Shown in pieces: positions 1-9,493 of a stretch of DNA of 64,000 bases (its first letter is position 1; each line of letters starts with the position of its first letter). Location of the stretch: positions 15,376 through 79,375 of the forward strand of contig NZ_CP135054.1 of assembly GCF_029193595.2 (NCBI RefSeq), in the 5' to 3' direction. The notes below the pieces were generated by a model. That model searched no databases, had not been told where the DNA came from, and worked only from the letters and a program-made list of their open reading frames with translations. The translations under genes and the position numbers were made by a program. The DNA is from Providencia hangzhouensis. Its GTDB lineage: Bacteria > Pseudomonadota > Gammaproteobacteria > Enterobacterales > Enterobacteriaceae.

Positions 1-491
1 CCATGGAAAAATTCAGGACGTATCCAAATGCGCATCGCTTTGTATTGTTTGGCCTCAATATCAAAATCACGGTCAATCACAATCAGGTTGGCTTGTTCCC
101 AATCACGCAAGGCATGCAATATCGGGTCGTAACTTTTACGCCCACTGTCATAGCGATACAGTTGACCGCACAACTCCGCCAGTTTTTCCACTGAGCACAT
201 CACTTCAAACAACGCGTCACTTTCAGGGTTGTAATCCGCATAGGCAATCATCGCCATCGCTAACGCATCAAACGTTTCGCGACGCTCTGAACGCACGGAT
301 ATCCGCTGTTTTCGGCTGTAGCGCAGTTGGTAAATATGGGGGTTTCGGTTCCAATCGTGACGCTTTAACGCCGCCGCAAAGCGACGCACAGGCACTAATT
401 TCGGTAATTGCCCTAAAAATTTTGGCGCATAATGCCGATGAATTTTACCGACGGAACAAGGAATTGCAGGAATTGAGTTCCCATTAGACAT
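1..491 (-). CDS. repA: Replication initiator RepA, N-terminal part (gene runs off the window)
   Basis: An uninterrupted frame of 163 codons starts at 491 (MSNGNSIPAIPC) behind a GGAG ribosome binding site five bases upstream and continues out of the window. The segment SVEKLAELCGQLYRYDSG followed by LHALRDWEQANLIVID has the winged-helix pattern of the IncFII_repA family (LAxxCG...RALxxLxxLGLI). RepA would open the plasmid origin, which should lie beyond the left edge. Its upstream control region (leader peptide, hairpins, antisense RNA) resembles that of IncI/IncL-M replicons. The family is confident, the incompatibility group is not. Confidence 0.8.
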   Translation of the reverse strand, partial: MSNGNSIPAIPCSVGKIHRHYAPKFLGQLPKLVPVRRFAAALKRHDWNRNPHIYQLRYSRKQRISVRSERRETFDALAMAMIAYADYNPESDALFEVMCSVEKLAELCGQLYRYDSGRKSYDPILHALRDWEQANLIVIDRDFDIEAKQYKAMRIWIRPEFFH

Positions 492-522
492 GTCTCTCCG
501 CACTTATGTTGTACGGAAGGAG

Positions 523-551
523 TTGAATTTTTTTGCGCATAATTCTATACT
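523..551 (+). promoter_or_regulatory. Promoter of the repA countertranscript
   Basis: TTGAAT and TATACT are separated by exactly 17 bases, a good sigma-70 promoter pointing rightwards against repA. It would start a transcript near position 558, between the repA start codon and the stem-loop with the TTGGCG loop. This is where antisense-RNA promoters sit in IncFII, IncI and IncL/M replicons. Confidence 0.6.
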
Positions 552-553
552 CC

Positions 554-583
554 CCGCTAGGAGTTCAACATTACCCCTAGCGG
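554..583 (-). promoter_or_regulatory. Hairpin masking the repA start region
   Basis: CCGCTAGG and CCTAGCGG form a perfect 8-bp stem with a 14-base loop between the leader peptide and repA. The leader stop codon lies in the 5' arm, so a ribosome finishing the leader would melt the stem. On the mRNA strand, UUCCGC at 586-581 can pair with GCGGGA in the upstream loop (616-621), a plausible activating pseudoknot (inference). Confidence 0.55.
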
Positions 584-652
584 AATTGCTCTGAATGCCC
601 CTGATAATCTTTCGATCCCGCCAAGAATTGAGAAGATGTCAGGGGTTTTCTA
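558..652 (+). ncRNA. Candidate antisense RNA controlling repA (CopA/Inc RNA type)
   Basis: Downstream of a 17-spaced promoter lies a long imperfect stem: CCCCTGA...ATCTT pairs with AAGAT...TCAGGGG and is followed by TTTTC, which would also terminate the RNA. On the repA mRNA strand the loop contains TTGGCG, the U-turn motif conserved in the target loops of IncFII/IncI/IncL-M replicons. By analogy the RNA would bind the repA leader and block leader-peptide translation or pseudoknot formation. RNA ends are estimates. Confidence 0.6.
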
Positions 653-690
653 TTTGGGTTCACAGCACATGTTTGTGTGTTACATCCCAT
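577..690 (-). CDS. repA leader peptide (RepY/RepB type), 37 codons
   Basis: ATG at 690 follows AAAGGTGG by six bases. The frame (MGCNTQTCAVNPNRKP...) runs through the stem-loop targeted by the antisense RNA and stops at TAG inside the 5' arm of the hairpin in front of repA. In IncI and IncL/M replicons such a leader is translated to open the structure hiding the replicase start, which couples RepA synthesis to it. The peptide itself probably has no function. The call rests on position and architecture, not on sequence similarity. Confidence 0.6.
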   Translation of the reverse strand: MGCNTQTCAVNPNRKPLTSSQFLAGSKDYQGHSEQFR

Positions 691-742
691 CACTTGCCAC
701 CTTTCGGCGTGGCGACCACAAAATTCACATCAATTGTCGGCT

Positions 743-771
743 AATTTAGCACTCTATGCGCATTCAAGCAA
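743..771 (-). promoter_or_regulatory. Candidate repA promoter
   Basis: On the minus strand TTGCTT and TAAATT are 17 bases apart and would start transcription near 736, about 45 bases before the leader peptide. The match to consensus is modest (3/6 and 4/6). The rest of 772-900, between this promoter and the end of traI, shows no gene. Confidence 0.35.
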
Positions 772-900
772 CGTCTTCACGATAAAGACGCGATTTATTC
801 ACAAAATTTGTAATAAAACTTGAGGTTCGACGCGAGAGAAAACTAAACGAAACTGGCGGAAATCGCCGACAATGCGGGTTAAAACATAAATAACAGGGTG

Positions 901-3900
901 TTAATCACCAAATTCACGGTCACGGGATTTTTCCATCACCATTTCACGCTCTTGTTGACGCAAAACGTCTCGTTGTTGTTGCTGATGTTCACGCTCAAGC
1001 TGAACGGCCTTTTCAATGACGCGCTCTTTCGCCTCCATTAAGTCATGTTCCCCTTTCAGCAAGCTATCACGCTCTTGCGCCATCACATGCCGCAGTTCGT
1101 CCTCACTCAGTTCTGGCACTTTAGGCTCGCTGTTTGCTTGCTGACGTAGGGCAGCTTCAGCCTCTTTTAAGGCTTTATCAATCGCCTGCTCCTCGGGGGT
1201 TTGCAGGTTTTTCGGGTCACTGTCCGCTTTATCGGTTTGCGCAGTATTTGGGTTGGAATAGGCGTTATCCACTTCCCCTTGCGTGATTTTCTCAATCATG
1301 GCCGTGTGTAAACGTTCATCAGGATTGAGTTGCACCACCACACCCTGTTCAGGTTGCTGTGCCATCGTCTCAAAGGCGGATTCTAGACTGTTCACAATCA
1401 CGGTTTGCCCGTTTTGACTGGGTTTCACAACAATAAATTGTGCCTGCTCGCTCCCCAGTAAACGCCCTTCAGCGCGAAGCCCCTGCAATTTATCCCCGTC
1501 GAGTTCAATGGCTTGTAATACCGTACCTTGGGCTTTGCCGTGTTCATTAAAAGCAGGCCACGCGACATGCGGTTCGGGGTGCTTGGTGGACGGGTAAACA
1601 AATTTTCCTTCGTGTGACTCCCCCAACCCCATTTGGCGGCTTAATGCGCGACCAATCGCCGTATCATTAAGGGGTTTCGCATGGTCAAACAATTGATTAC
1701 CCACTTTAGCCGCGCGGTCTTGTTCAGCTAACAACACATCGTGGGCGGTCTTCCGGTTGCCGGGGTTCTCAATGGCTTTTGTCCATTTATCCAAGTCATC
1801 ACTGTAAGTTTGGACATGTGCCTTAGTACGCGAAAGACTGACATACGCATCACGCAAGGTGGCGAGCATACGCCGCCCTGATTCGACACCGCCGAGGACA
1901 ATCACATACAAACTGCTTGCCCCTTGCGCTTTGTATGCCGTGCCCGCATAGCCGTAATCCAGATGTTGGTCTGTCAATTCGCTATTCGGGTTAAGTACAC
2001 GAGATTCATCGCCCTTAGTCAGGGTGATTTGCCCGTGTTCGCTGACCTCACTGACAGTCCAATCGCTGTTCATCACGCGCCCCCGCTCTTTGTCTGTGCG
2101 CGTAAAGTTAATTTTTTCCCCTGCGGCGATATGACGGGTTTCTTGGCGGTAAATACCAATATCCAGCAAGCTACTTTCAAAGGCCGAAAGTAAATGCCCT
2201 TTGCCGTGTTCATCAACCAGCGTCACCACCCCGTCACTGACTCCCTCACGGGTCACTTCAATCCGATAGTACTGCTCTTGGATAAGCGCCACTTTACCGG
2301 CATGCTTTGCGAGCCCTGCAGTTGATAACAAGGCCTCTGTGCGCGTACTCTCACGCACCAATATCGGGACGTCTTTCCCCCCTTGTAATTGCCCTTGCTC
2401 AACTAAGATTTGATGAATACCGCGATTAAGTTCATCTTTATCACGGTTGGTTTGCACCACAATCAGTGTTTCTTTTTGCGCTTCAGCCGTTCGCCCGCGA
2501 TAGTCATCGAGAATATGTGTGATGACCTTGTCGCCTGAATTTATCACCGACTGTTCGGGTAATTCCGCCCCCGCACGACGAGGCACCACATCGGGCGTCA
2601 CGCGATTCATTGTATCCATAGCCGTTTGAACTTGACCCGCGATGATGGCTTCAATGGCAGGACGAAGCTCGGGTCTTTGCCGCACGATTTCGTTCACAAC
2701 CGCAGTCGTCAGCGCTGAACGGTCTTGTGCGAGGGCTAATGGGTCACCACTGTCCACCGACAATAACTGCGCCCTATCCCCTGAAATGGGCGCTCGCCCG
2801 CCACCGCGCCCAATCACGTCTAACACCTCAGTCATGATTTTGTTACCGACCATCGAGCCTTCATCCACTAAAAACAGGGTGTTTTTAAAATCCAGTACCT
2901 CCCCTTGCTGTTGGCGTTGGTTGGCATCCATCAAAAAGGCATGCAAAGTTTGTGATTTCACCCCCACTGCCGCCATTTCCCCTACGGCTCTGTGCGTAGG
3001 TGCAAGGCCTATCACTTCCGGTCGCTGCGCCGCAGGGAGTGTGTCCAGAGCCTTAAGAACGGCTTTCAGCTGGGTCGTTTTCCCCACCCCGGCATAGCCT
3101 TGTATACCAACAAATTGGTCACGCGTGGTTAAAATCAATGTGGTCGCTGCCTTTTGCCCCTCCGTTAATCCCGCCAATACGGCATCGGGAACAGACTCCA
3201 TCAGTGGGGTTTGCGTCCCTTTACCGGCTAAAATGGTGGTCAGGATTTGCTTTTCCATCTCCCAGGTACTCGCCGTCACGTAATGTTGTTGAGCGGCACC
3301 TTTGCCACTGGTCACGGGAATGATGGCTTTTTGGGCGACTAAGCGGTCAAAGGCTTTCCCCAGCGATTGACTGTCGAGCAAGTTGTGTAATGGTAACGCT
3401 TTGGCAATTGCATCGATGCGCGAGAAAAAAACCTGACTCTCTTGTGCTAACGCCATGCCTTGTTGCAAGGCTTTTTCGGGCTTAGACAATAACGCTTCCG
3501 TGGCTTTATCGGCCGCTTGCTCAATCGCTTTCGCATCCGTCCCCTCAACCCCCGCTAACTGTCGCGCTTGCTGATAGACTGGCGAACGCGATAAACGACG
3601 CTCAGTTTCCATCTTATCCAGTGGCGTATACACGGTAATATGTTCACCACTGCGTGCAGCGGTATTCAGTAAGGTCGGCTGCGTATCCCGCGCAGACGCG
3701 ACCAATAACACCGTACCCGTATCGTTAGCCTGTTGCCCTGGTGCGGTAACATAACCATAATCGGCTTTGACACCGTCCCGCACATCAATACGGTGCGTTT
3801 TTCCGTTGAAATTAACCATAATGGCGTTTGGCATAAATCCCGATACCGTGACCCTGTCACGTGCAGAGAGCTTATTTTGCTTCGCCAGTATGGTTAACTG

Positions 3901-6027
3901 TTCACCTTGGGCAATTTCCATCGTTTGATGCTGATAGGCACTCCACTGGCCATCAAATTGCTGCGGTTTCATCACCTGTTTTTGCCCTTGACTATCAAGC
4001 AAGGTGACCGACCTAGTTTCCGGCGTCACACGATCAATGGTGTAGCGTTCAACTTCTTTTTTATCCGCGTTCCAACGCTCCATCACCATGCCTTCACGGT
4101 AACTGTCGATTTGCTTGCGCGAATGGCTGTCGAGCCACACGGGTTTGAGCTGTGTCACTGTCACCGTTTTTTCACTGAGCATTCCGCGCTCGGTGAGCGT
4201 TTGGCGAATGGTATCGGTCACGATTTTTTGCTCCCGAACGCCACTGACCTGCGCAACCACGGGTTTCATGTCGCTGTGCAGCTGTGCATAGTCCGCCGCC
4301 AGTGCCGCATAACGATGATTTTTATCGGGTATATGCGCGGTTTTCACCGTCAAGACAGATGAAGCCTCGCCTTGAAAACGCGGCACTCCCGCATCTTGTA
4401 AGGTGGCCAACACGTTTCCCGTGCCTTTACGTCCACCACTGTCCATCATGAGCACCTGCACATTGGCAGATTGCGCACTTTCCAGTAGGGATAAGGCCGA
4501 TTTCAAGGACAGTTTTTCGGCATTGGCAACCACCAAGGTACTGTTGGGTTTAAGCGGTTGACCGTCACCCAGCGTCATTTTCGGTACAGTGGCAAAGCGA
4601 TTATCATTGGTAAAGGCTTTACCGCTGGTCGCATCGAGGGTCATCACCGCCACGTCACGTCCTTGTGACTGCGCCATCGTGACACCGTCTAATACCCCAT
4701 CCCGCTGTGCTTTACCCAGTCCTTGACTGGCCACAATCGCAATATTGGGTAAGGTGTCCGCGACTTTCTCCATTACGGGGCTGAAGGTTTCTGTCCGCGC
4801 CTGAAAACTGACGGTGCGATTATGTTGCTTCATGTCAGTAGCAATTTGTTGCAGCTTCAGCTCGTCCATTAAATGAATCGAGGAGGTAAACAGCCCTTTT
4901 TTCTCATCCAGTGGGATAAGTTGACGCTGTTCAATCGCCACATCAATCGCTTCACGTACCTGTGCTATCATGCCCGCACGAGCTTCCAATCCCCCAAGCG
5001 TTTTAGCCAATACTTGGCTGTAGGTCATACTAAGCTGCTTATCACTGAGTAACGCTATCGCATCGGTGACAGCGCGGGTGATATCGGCCTGTATCTCTCG
5101 AGAGGTATCCCCCAACTCGCCTTTGGCAAGGCGCTGCTCCGCTTCGGCATAAAATGCTTTACGTTCTTCAGAGCCAAAACCATTTTTCTCCAAACGGTCA
5201 AACCAGTCGGTTAACAACTCACTTTTTTCAGGGGTTGTTTTCGCCTGACGAGTATCGAGGGCGGCCACATCACGGGATTTGAGTGAAGCTTCATGCCCCA
5301 CCGCATCCATGATTTGGTAATGGCGCTGAGAAAAAGGCACAACGGGCACACCCACGATTTCCCATAACCCATTTTTTCCCGTTTCATGGGTTTGCATGCC
5401 AAAGCTTTCCACTCGCTCACGTAAAGCATGGCGGTAGATTTGGCCAAGTGATACTTGCAATGCATAAACGGCCTCGCTGAAGCCGCTTTTTTGTTGTGTA
5501 TCACTGGATAACGTGCGCCACTCGCCATTATGCTCGGTCATGTTCATCACCAGTGCGTGCGTGTGCAGTTGTGGGTCATGCTCCCGAGACGTATCATGGT
5601 TAAATGCCGCGACAACCAGATTTTTGGTCATTTCTAATGAGGTTTTGCCGTCAACCATTAAACGCGTTGAGGCCAGGCTCTCGACCTCTTTCAGGGCGAC
5701 CTCGACCGCATAATTATGTGCGTCAATCATCCGCTTATCACCCAGCACAATACCGAGCACGGACACACTTTTCGGGGCTGAAAAGGTTAAATCTTGCCCT
5801 TCACGGTGGACGTTTTTACCATTTTCCATGCGCTCTAGACTTTGGCCATTGGGTAAGCGCCCCTCAAGGATCTCACCTAATTGGTCTTTAGTGACTTCGC
5901 CTTCTAATCCCAGGGATTTAGCACCTTCGCCCATCCAGCGGGCTTCAAGGTTGCCGAGGAAATAATAATTGTCTTCATGGGTATAATAATTTGCCGCATT
6001 ATTGGCAATCGGTGCAACCGTCAGCAT
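901..6027 (-). CDS. traI: TraI relaxase/helicase
   Basis: TraI cuts the nic site of oriT, stays covalently attached to the 5' end and unwinds the strand that is exported. The 1708-residue product compares with 1756 in F. The N-terminal relaxase domain has paired tyrosines Y14/Y15 and Y21/Y22 and the metal-binding histidines in HDTSREHDPQLHTH (about 144-157). A RecD-like helicase domain carries Walker A GYAGVGKTT near residue 980 and LVDEGSM just after. The C-terminus is Gln/Glu rich and probably helical. I chose ATG 6027, which overlaps the traD stop as TGATG and has GGAG eight bases upstream. ATG 6033 is the alternative. It is the last gene of the transfer operon: no traX or finO follows. 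Confidence 0.95.
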   Translation of the reverse strand: MLTVAPIANNAANYYTHEDNYYFLGNLEARWMGEGAKSLGLEGEVTKDQLGEILEGRLPNGQSLERMENGKNVHREGQDLTFSAPKSVSVLGIVLGDKRMIDAHNYAVEVALKEVESLASTRLMVDGKTSLEMTKNLVVAAFNHDTSREHDPQLHTHALVMNMTEHNGEWRTLSSDTQQKSGFSEAVYALQVSLGQIYRHALRERVESFGMQTHETGKNGLWEIVGVPVVPFSQRHYQIMDAVGHEASLKSRDVAALDTRQAKTTPEKSELLTDWFDRLEKNGFGSEERKAFYAEAEQRLAKGELGDTSREIQADITRAVTDAIALLSDKQLSMTYSQVLAKTLGGLEARAGMIAQVREAIDVAIEQRQLIPLDEKKGLFTSSIHLMDELKLQQIATDMKQHNRTVSFQARTETFSPVMEKVADTLPNIAIVASQGLGKAQRDGVLDGVTMAQSQGRDVAVMTLDATSGKAFTNDNRFATVPKMTLGDGQPLKPNSTLVVANAEKLSLKSALSLLESAQSANVQVLMMDSGGRKGTGNVLATLQDAGVPRFQGEASSVLTVKTAHIPDKNHRYAALAADYAQLHSDMKPVVAQVSGVREQKIVTDTIRQTLTERGMLSEKTVTVTQLKPVWLDSHSRKQIDSYREGMVMERWNADKKEVERYTIDRVTPETRSVTLLDSQGQKQVMKPQQFDGQWSAYQHQTMEIAQGEQLTILAKQNKLSARDRVTVSGFMPNAIMVNFNGKTHRIDVRDGVKADYGYVTAPGQQANDTGTVLLVASARDTQPTLLNTAARSGEHITVYTPLDKMETERRLSRSPVYQQARQLAGVEGTDAKAIEQAADKATEALLSKPEKALQQGMALAQESQVFFSRIDAIAKALPLHNLLDSQSLGKAFDRLVAQKAIIPVTSGKGAAQQHYVTASTWEMEKQILTTILAGKGTQTPLMESVPDAVLAGLTEGQKAATTLILTTRDQFVGIQGYAGVGKTTQLKAVLKALDTLPAAQRPEVIGLAPTHRAVGEMAAVGVKSQTLHAFLMDANQRQQQGEVLDFKNTLFLVDEGSMVGNKIMTEVLDVIGRGGGRAPISGDRAQLLSVDSGDPLALAQDRSALTTAVVNEIVRQRPELRPAIEAIIAGQVQTAMDTMNRVTPDVVPRRAGAELPEQSVINSGDKVITHILDDYRGRTAEAQKETLIVVQTNRDKDELNRGIHQILVEQGQLQGGKDVPILVRESTRTEALLSTAGLAKHAGKVALIQEQYYRIEVTREGVSDGVVTLVDEHGKGHLLSAFESSLLDIGIYRQETRHIAAGEKINFTRTDKERGRVMNSDWTVSEVSEHGQITLTKGDESRVLNPNSELTDQHLDYGYAGTAYKAQGASSLYVIVLGGVESGRRMLATLRDAYVSLSRTKAHVQTYSDDLDKWTKAIENPGNRKTAHDVLLAEQDRAAKVGNQLFDHAKPLNDTAIGRALSRQMGLGESHEGKFVYPSTKHPEPHVAWPAFNEHGKAQGTVLQAIELDGDKLQGLRAEGRLLGSEQAQFIVVKPSQNGQTVIVNSLESAFETMAQQPEQGVVVQLNPDERLHTAMIEKITQGEVDNAYSNPNTAQTDKADSDPKNLQTPEEQAIDKALKEAEAALRQQANSEPKVPELSEDELRHVMAQERDSLLKGEHDLMEAKERVIEKAVQLEREHQQQQRDVLRQQEREMVMEKSRDREFGD

Positions 6028-8246
6028 CACCATTTCTCCCAATTAGGATCATCATGTTCAAACTCTTGTGAAGAACTCGAATGATTTGCATGAGGATCAC
6101 CCAAAATTTCCTTTTCTTCCTGCCGCATCCGGGTATAGCTGTCATACAGGTCTTGTGGGTTTTCTTCGTGCCCTGTGGTCGCCCCCAACACTTCCCCCGT
6201 ATCGGTGTTGACGCGCAAATTATCAACAACCACTTCTCGCCCCCCTTGGCTTTCCGTTAGGTTTTCGGATGATGCGGTTCCCGTTGCTATCTGACTGTTT
6301 TTGGGCGTCGTTGAATTCGGTGTTGGTTGAACGATAGGTTGAGGTTGAGCAACGTCTGTAACGGTATTATTAGGTGTGGTCTCAACAGGCAATTCAATCG
6401 GATGACCGCTTATCAAGCTATCAATGACCTGATTGACACCGTCAGGGATAGCGCCCATTTTTAATCGCTCGTTAATTTCAGCTTCAATCTCTTGGTCTAA
6501 GCTGTCATTAATCGCACGAGCCGTGAATTCGGCCGCAACGGGTTTGATTTTTTCGTAGCGCATTGCATGTTTAACAACAGGATATTGGCCTGGTAATGTG
6601 ATATAACACGTCAAATCGGGTAGCGATTGCACATCGGAGTAGTTAACTAAGTCACTGTCTTCTTGCTGTTTATTAAACGAAACCCCATCGCGTACCGTCT
6701 CTTTACCGTAACTGTATTGCTCACTGAACCGTTTGATCCGTTCTTGCCCGAGCTGGTCACGTACCCACTTCGCCACATTTTCATCCGGTGAACGAAAGAA
6801 AAAACGGGTATTGAGTAAATCCATCATCGCATCGGCATAATCTCGGCCGTAGGTATAGTCCAGCTGCGGTTTATTTTGAAAACCAAGCGTGAAACATCCG
6901 CCAAACTTACGGGCTTCAGACAATACTTGCGGTAATTCAGGGAGTTTATGCAGTGAGGCTAATTCATCGTATATAAACCACACACGACGCTCCGGATTTT
7001 CCCCCATCTCCAGCAAACAGTTGGCGGCCTGTGCTAACCACATGGAAATTAACGGTTTTAAGGATTCATGTTGACGGGCATTACTGGTGATCCACAACCA
7101 GCCGTGACGCGCCTTTTTCTCATTGACGGTTTTCATCCATTCACGGATCGCAAATGGCTCTTTACCGTTGCGCTCAATCCCTTGCAGGTAGCGTAATGCT
7201 TTGACGTAGTTAGTCAGAACACCACGGATTGAAATCGCGGTTTTTTCAACTTTCTCTTCCATCAAGTTGCTAGCTTCCGTCCCCGCCACATACGCGCGTA
7301 ACGTTTTGAGGTCAATGGCCAATAAAGTCCGCAATAACTTGTTATAACTGCGTTTATCATCAGAGCCGAGTTTAGCCGACACGGCGGTAAAGATAGTGCG
7401 CGCCGAGCCTGTCCAAAACGGGTCTTCTGACGTACTTTGGGGAATAAGCGTATTCGCCATGCTGTCAAAATCGGGTGTTGTGAGACACTCTCGCCACAAA
7501 TCCCAATTTTCACAACGTTCATCTAATGGATTGAGTAATTTATCGATGTTTTCGTTATAGTGCTTTTTGACCAAAGAACAGCCCTTATCGAACACAATCA
7601 CCATATCGCCCCGCTGCCGTAATTGAATAAGCAGCTTATTCATCGCATTGGATTTTCCTGACCCTGGTGTACCGTGCATCAACATGTTTTGCACTTCACT
7701 GTTGAGTTTTAACGGGAGCCCATCAAAGGTAATCGGGGAGGCTTCCCTGCGAGCATGAAGCATATTACGGACAAGCTTAATATCTTCAGTTAATGTCCGT
7801 CCTCCAATCACATCGTCTTTGGCTTGACGCTGACCTAAACGGTGCAAAAAACGGTAAATAACAAAGGCGAGAATGCCGACAAACACGGAGGCCCACACAA
7901 AAGAGAGCCAGAGTTCTTGCAGAAAGATATCGCCTGCATACATCATGTAGGGATCTTTTAAAATATTGGCCGACGTAAATCGAAAGAGTTGGCCATCAAA
8001 ATGCACATCATAAAGTGGCGGAACTCGATATAAGGCTTTCTCGCCCGCCGACGTGAAATAAAGCCACCAATACAGACCGCCATTTTTAATTTCTTGTAGA
8101 GGGACTTTTAAATAAAAAATTAAGGGTAATAGAATTAAATAAAAATTAACGAGCCAAAACGAAATCCGCTTATTTACCTGCATGAACATGCCGAGCATAT
8201 AGCTAAAGACTTGTCCACCCTGCGTAATATGCTTGGTTGAACTCAT
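6027..8246 (-). CDS. traD: TraD type IV coupling protein
   Basis: TraD is the hexameric inner-membrane ATPase that links the relaxosome to the secretion channel. Two N-terminal membrane segments (about 28-48 and 108-130) precede Walker A GTPGSGKS (about residue 195) and Walker B VWFIYDEL (about residue 425). At 739 residues it matches F TraD (717). The last third is Pro/Thr/Gln rich and ends in the acidic EFEHDDPNWEKW, the position where F TraD uses its tail to contact TraM. AAGGAG precedes the ATG. The stop overlaps the traI start, so the two are translationally coupled. Confidence 0.95.
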   Translation of the reverse strand: MSSTKHITQGGQVFSYMLGMFMQVNKRISFWLVNFYLILLPLIFYLKVPLQEIKNGGLYWWLYFTSAGEKALYRVPPLYDVHFDGQLFRFTSANILKDPYMMYAGDIFLQELWLSFVWASVFVGILAFVIYRFLHRLGQRQAKDDVIGGRTLTEDIKLVRNMLHARREASPITFDGLPLKLNSEVQNMLMHGTPGSGKSNAMNKLLIQLRQRGDMVIVFDKGCSLVKKHYNENIDKLLNPLDERCENWDLWRECLTTPDFDSMANTLIPQSTSEDPFWTGSARTIFTAVSAKLGSDDKRSYNKLLRTLLAIDLKTLRAYVAGTEASNLMEEKVEKTAISIRGVLTNYVKALRYLQGIERNGKEPFAIREWMKTVNEKKARHGWLWITSNARQHESLKPLISMWLAQAANCLLEMGENPERRVWFIYDELASLHKLPELPQVLSEARKFGGCFTLGFQNKPQLDYTYGRDYADAMMDLLNTRFFFRSPDENVAKWVRDQLGQERIKRFSEQYSYGKETVRDGVSFNKQQEDSDLVNYSDVQSLPDLTCYITLPGQYPVVKHAMRYEKIKPVAAEFTARAINDSLDQEIEAEINERLKMGAIPDGVNQVIDSLISGHPIELPVETTPNNTVTDVAQPQPIVQPTPNSTTPKNSQIATGTASSENLTESQGGREVVVDNLRVNTDTGEVLGATTGHEENPQDLYDSYTRMRQEEKEILGDPHANHSSSSQEFEHDDPNWEKW

Positions 8247-8309
8247 GATAAGATCACTCCTTCGAAATAACGAATAGCGAATAAATTATAAGAGATAAAT
8301 AATTCGATT

Positions 8310-8702
8310 TTATTGCATTAATATATCATTGACTGACTGTTTAGATTTAAGCGCACAAAATGTGATACCTTGCTCTCGACTCAAATTGTTCGTTTTAATA
8401 TATACAGGAATGTCAGCTATTATCTTTTTTGAACTCATCTTCTCGAGTTCATTAAGAATGAACTCTAAATCAGGTGAGAGCACATGAAGGTAATTCAAAT
8501 ATTGATTCACATTTTCTTGATTTGATTGATTAGGATACTGATAGCCAACAACGTATTGGCTGCAACTGATAATGACATCCCGTTGCGTATGATAATTTAG
8601 CATCTCTTTATTGAGTTTATTTATTTCATGAGAATAGGAAAATTGACTCAAAAATAATAAAGACAAGGTAATACCCACTTTATTCAGTGTTGATTTATTC
8701 AT
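8310..8702 (-). CDS. Predicted exported protein of the tra operon, unknown
   Basis: The 130-residue product starts with a clear signal peptide (MNKSTLNKVGITLSLLFLSQ, cleavage probably after FSYS) and has two cysteines in the mature part (YSHE...IISCSQY...ITFCALK), so it may be a disulfide-containing periplasmic protein. It lies between traR and traD. In F this interval holds traT, the surface-exclusion lipoprotein, but this product is half as long and has no lipobox, so I do not call it TraT. A role in exclusion is only positional inference. Confidence 0.7.
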   Translation of the reverse strand: MNKSTLNKVGITLSLLFLSQFSYSHEINKLNKEMLNYHTQRDVIISCSQYVVGYQYPNQSNQENVNQYLNYLHVLSPDLEFILNELEKMSSKKIIADIPVYIKTNNLSREQGITFCALKSKQSVNDILMQ

Positions 8703-8759
8703 AATAACCTCAATTTAATAGTCGATATAAAAGTAGGAAGGGATAATTTAAAAACGTGA

Positions 8760-8966
8760 TTATCTTAGGCGAGAACACTCTTGGTGCTTGATACAATTAA
8801 CACAATGCTGCACACCAGGTAATGCAAGTCGGCGTGCCAGCGGAATACTCTCACCGCACTCGATACAAACTTTTGCACTTTGACCTTGATATTTAGCACG
8901 TTGACTCAACCTTAAAGACAGCAAAAACTCGCTCTCAGCTTGAGAGACATCAATTTCATCCGCCAT
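8760..8966 (-). CDS. traR: TraR, DksA-like RNA polymerase regulator
   Basis: The 68-residue product has the short N-terminal acidic helix starting MADEIDVSQAE and a four-cysteine zinc finger CIECGESIP...CVNCIK typical of F TraR (73 residues). TraR binds in the RNA polymerase secondary channel and mimics DksA with ppGpp, shifting host transcription. In F traR lies between traV and traC. Here it has moved to the traG-traD interval. Confidence 0.85.
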   Translation of the reverse strand: MADEIDVSQAESEFLLSLRLSQRAKYQGQSAKVCIECGESIPLARRLALPGVQHCVNCIKHQECSRLR

Positions 8967-9055
8967 TAGAAACCTCTAGAAACGAGAGGGTCTATTCCCC
9001 TGAAAAATTTATTATTTAGGGGAATAGACCGTTAACAAACGAAGTGCGTTAGGGT

Positions 9056-9481
9056 TTAATTAGATTTTTGATTACTAAAGATTTCACTCATAAGCTCTTT
9101 CACTTTTTGTGAGTCTAAATTAGATTTGAAATTAATTAATATCGCACCTATAAAATATACACAATCAACTTGTGCAAGAACAAAAAGAAGTGTATTTAAC
9201 TTTGTGAATAACCTATCCATTAACAAGTCAATTACTGGAGCTATAAATATAATAATACTTAAAAAAACTTGAACATATGCCTTTTCCTTCATTTTTGAAG
9301 TTGGAACTATTTTAAATGACACATAACTCCAAAAAATAGCCACGCCAAAAAAGAATGAATTAAAAATAAACGCATATCTTTCAAAATTAATAACTTTGTA
9401 TTCAGCATTGAATGCTAAATATAAGCACAATAGCAGCAATCCTATATTTTTAATGAAAATTATTTTTTTGTATTTATTCAT
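9056..9481 (-). CDS. Four-helix inner-membrane protein in traS position
   Basis: The 141-residue product is strongly hydrophobic with four predicted membrane segments (about 8-24, 33-55, 68-90 and 95-115) and a short lysine-rich cytoplasmic tail. It directly follows traG, where F carries traS, the inner-membrane entry-exclusion protein that recognises TraG. Size and topology fit, but TraS proteins diverge too fast for recognition by eye. The codon use is AT-richer than its neighbours. A TraS role is inference. Confidence 0.7.
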   Translation of the reverse strand: MNKYKKIIFIKNIGLLLLCLYLAFNAEYKVINFERYAFIFNSFFFGVAIFWSYVSFKIVPTSKMKEKAYVQVFLSIIIFIAPVIDLLMDRLFTKLNTLLFVLAQVDCVYFIGAILINFKSNLDSQKVKELMSEIFSNQKSN

Positions 9482-9493
9482 AAATGTTCCCTT

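Noticed and set aside
1924..5891. Several plus-strand open frames of 60-150 codons opposite traI
   Set aside because: They have no ribosome binding sites or family motifs and are antisense shadows of the relaxase gene.
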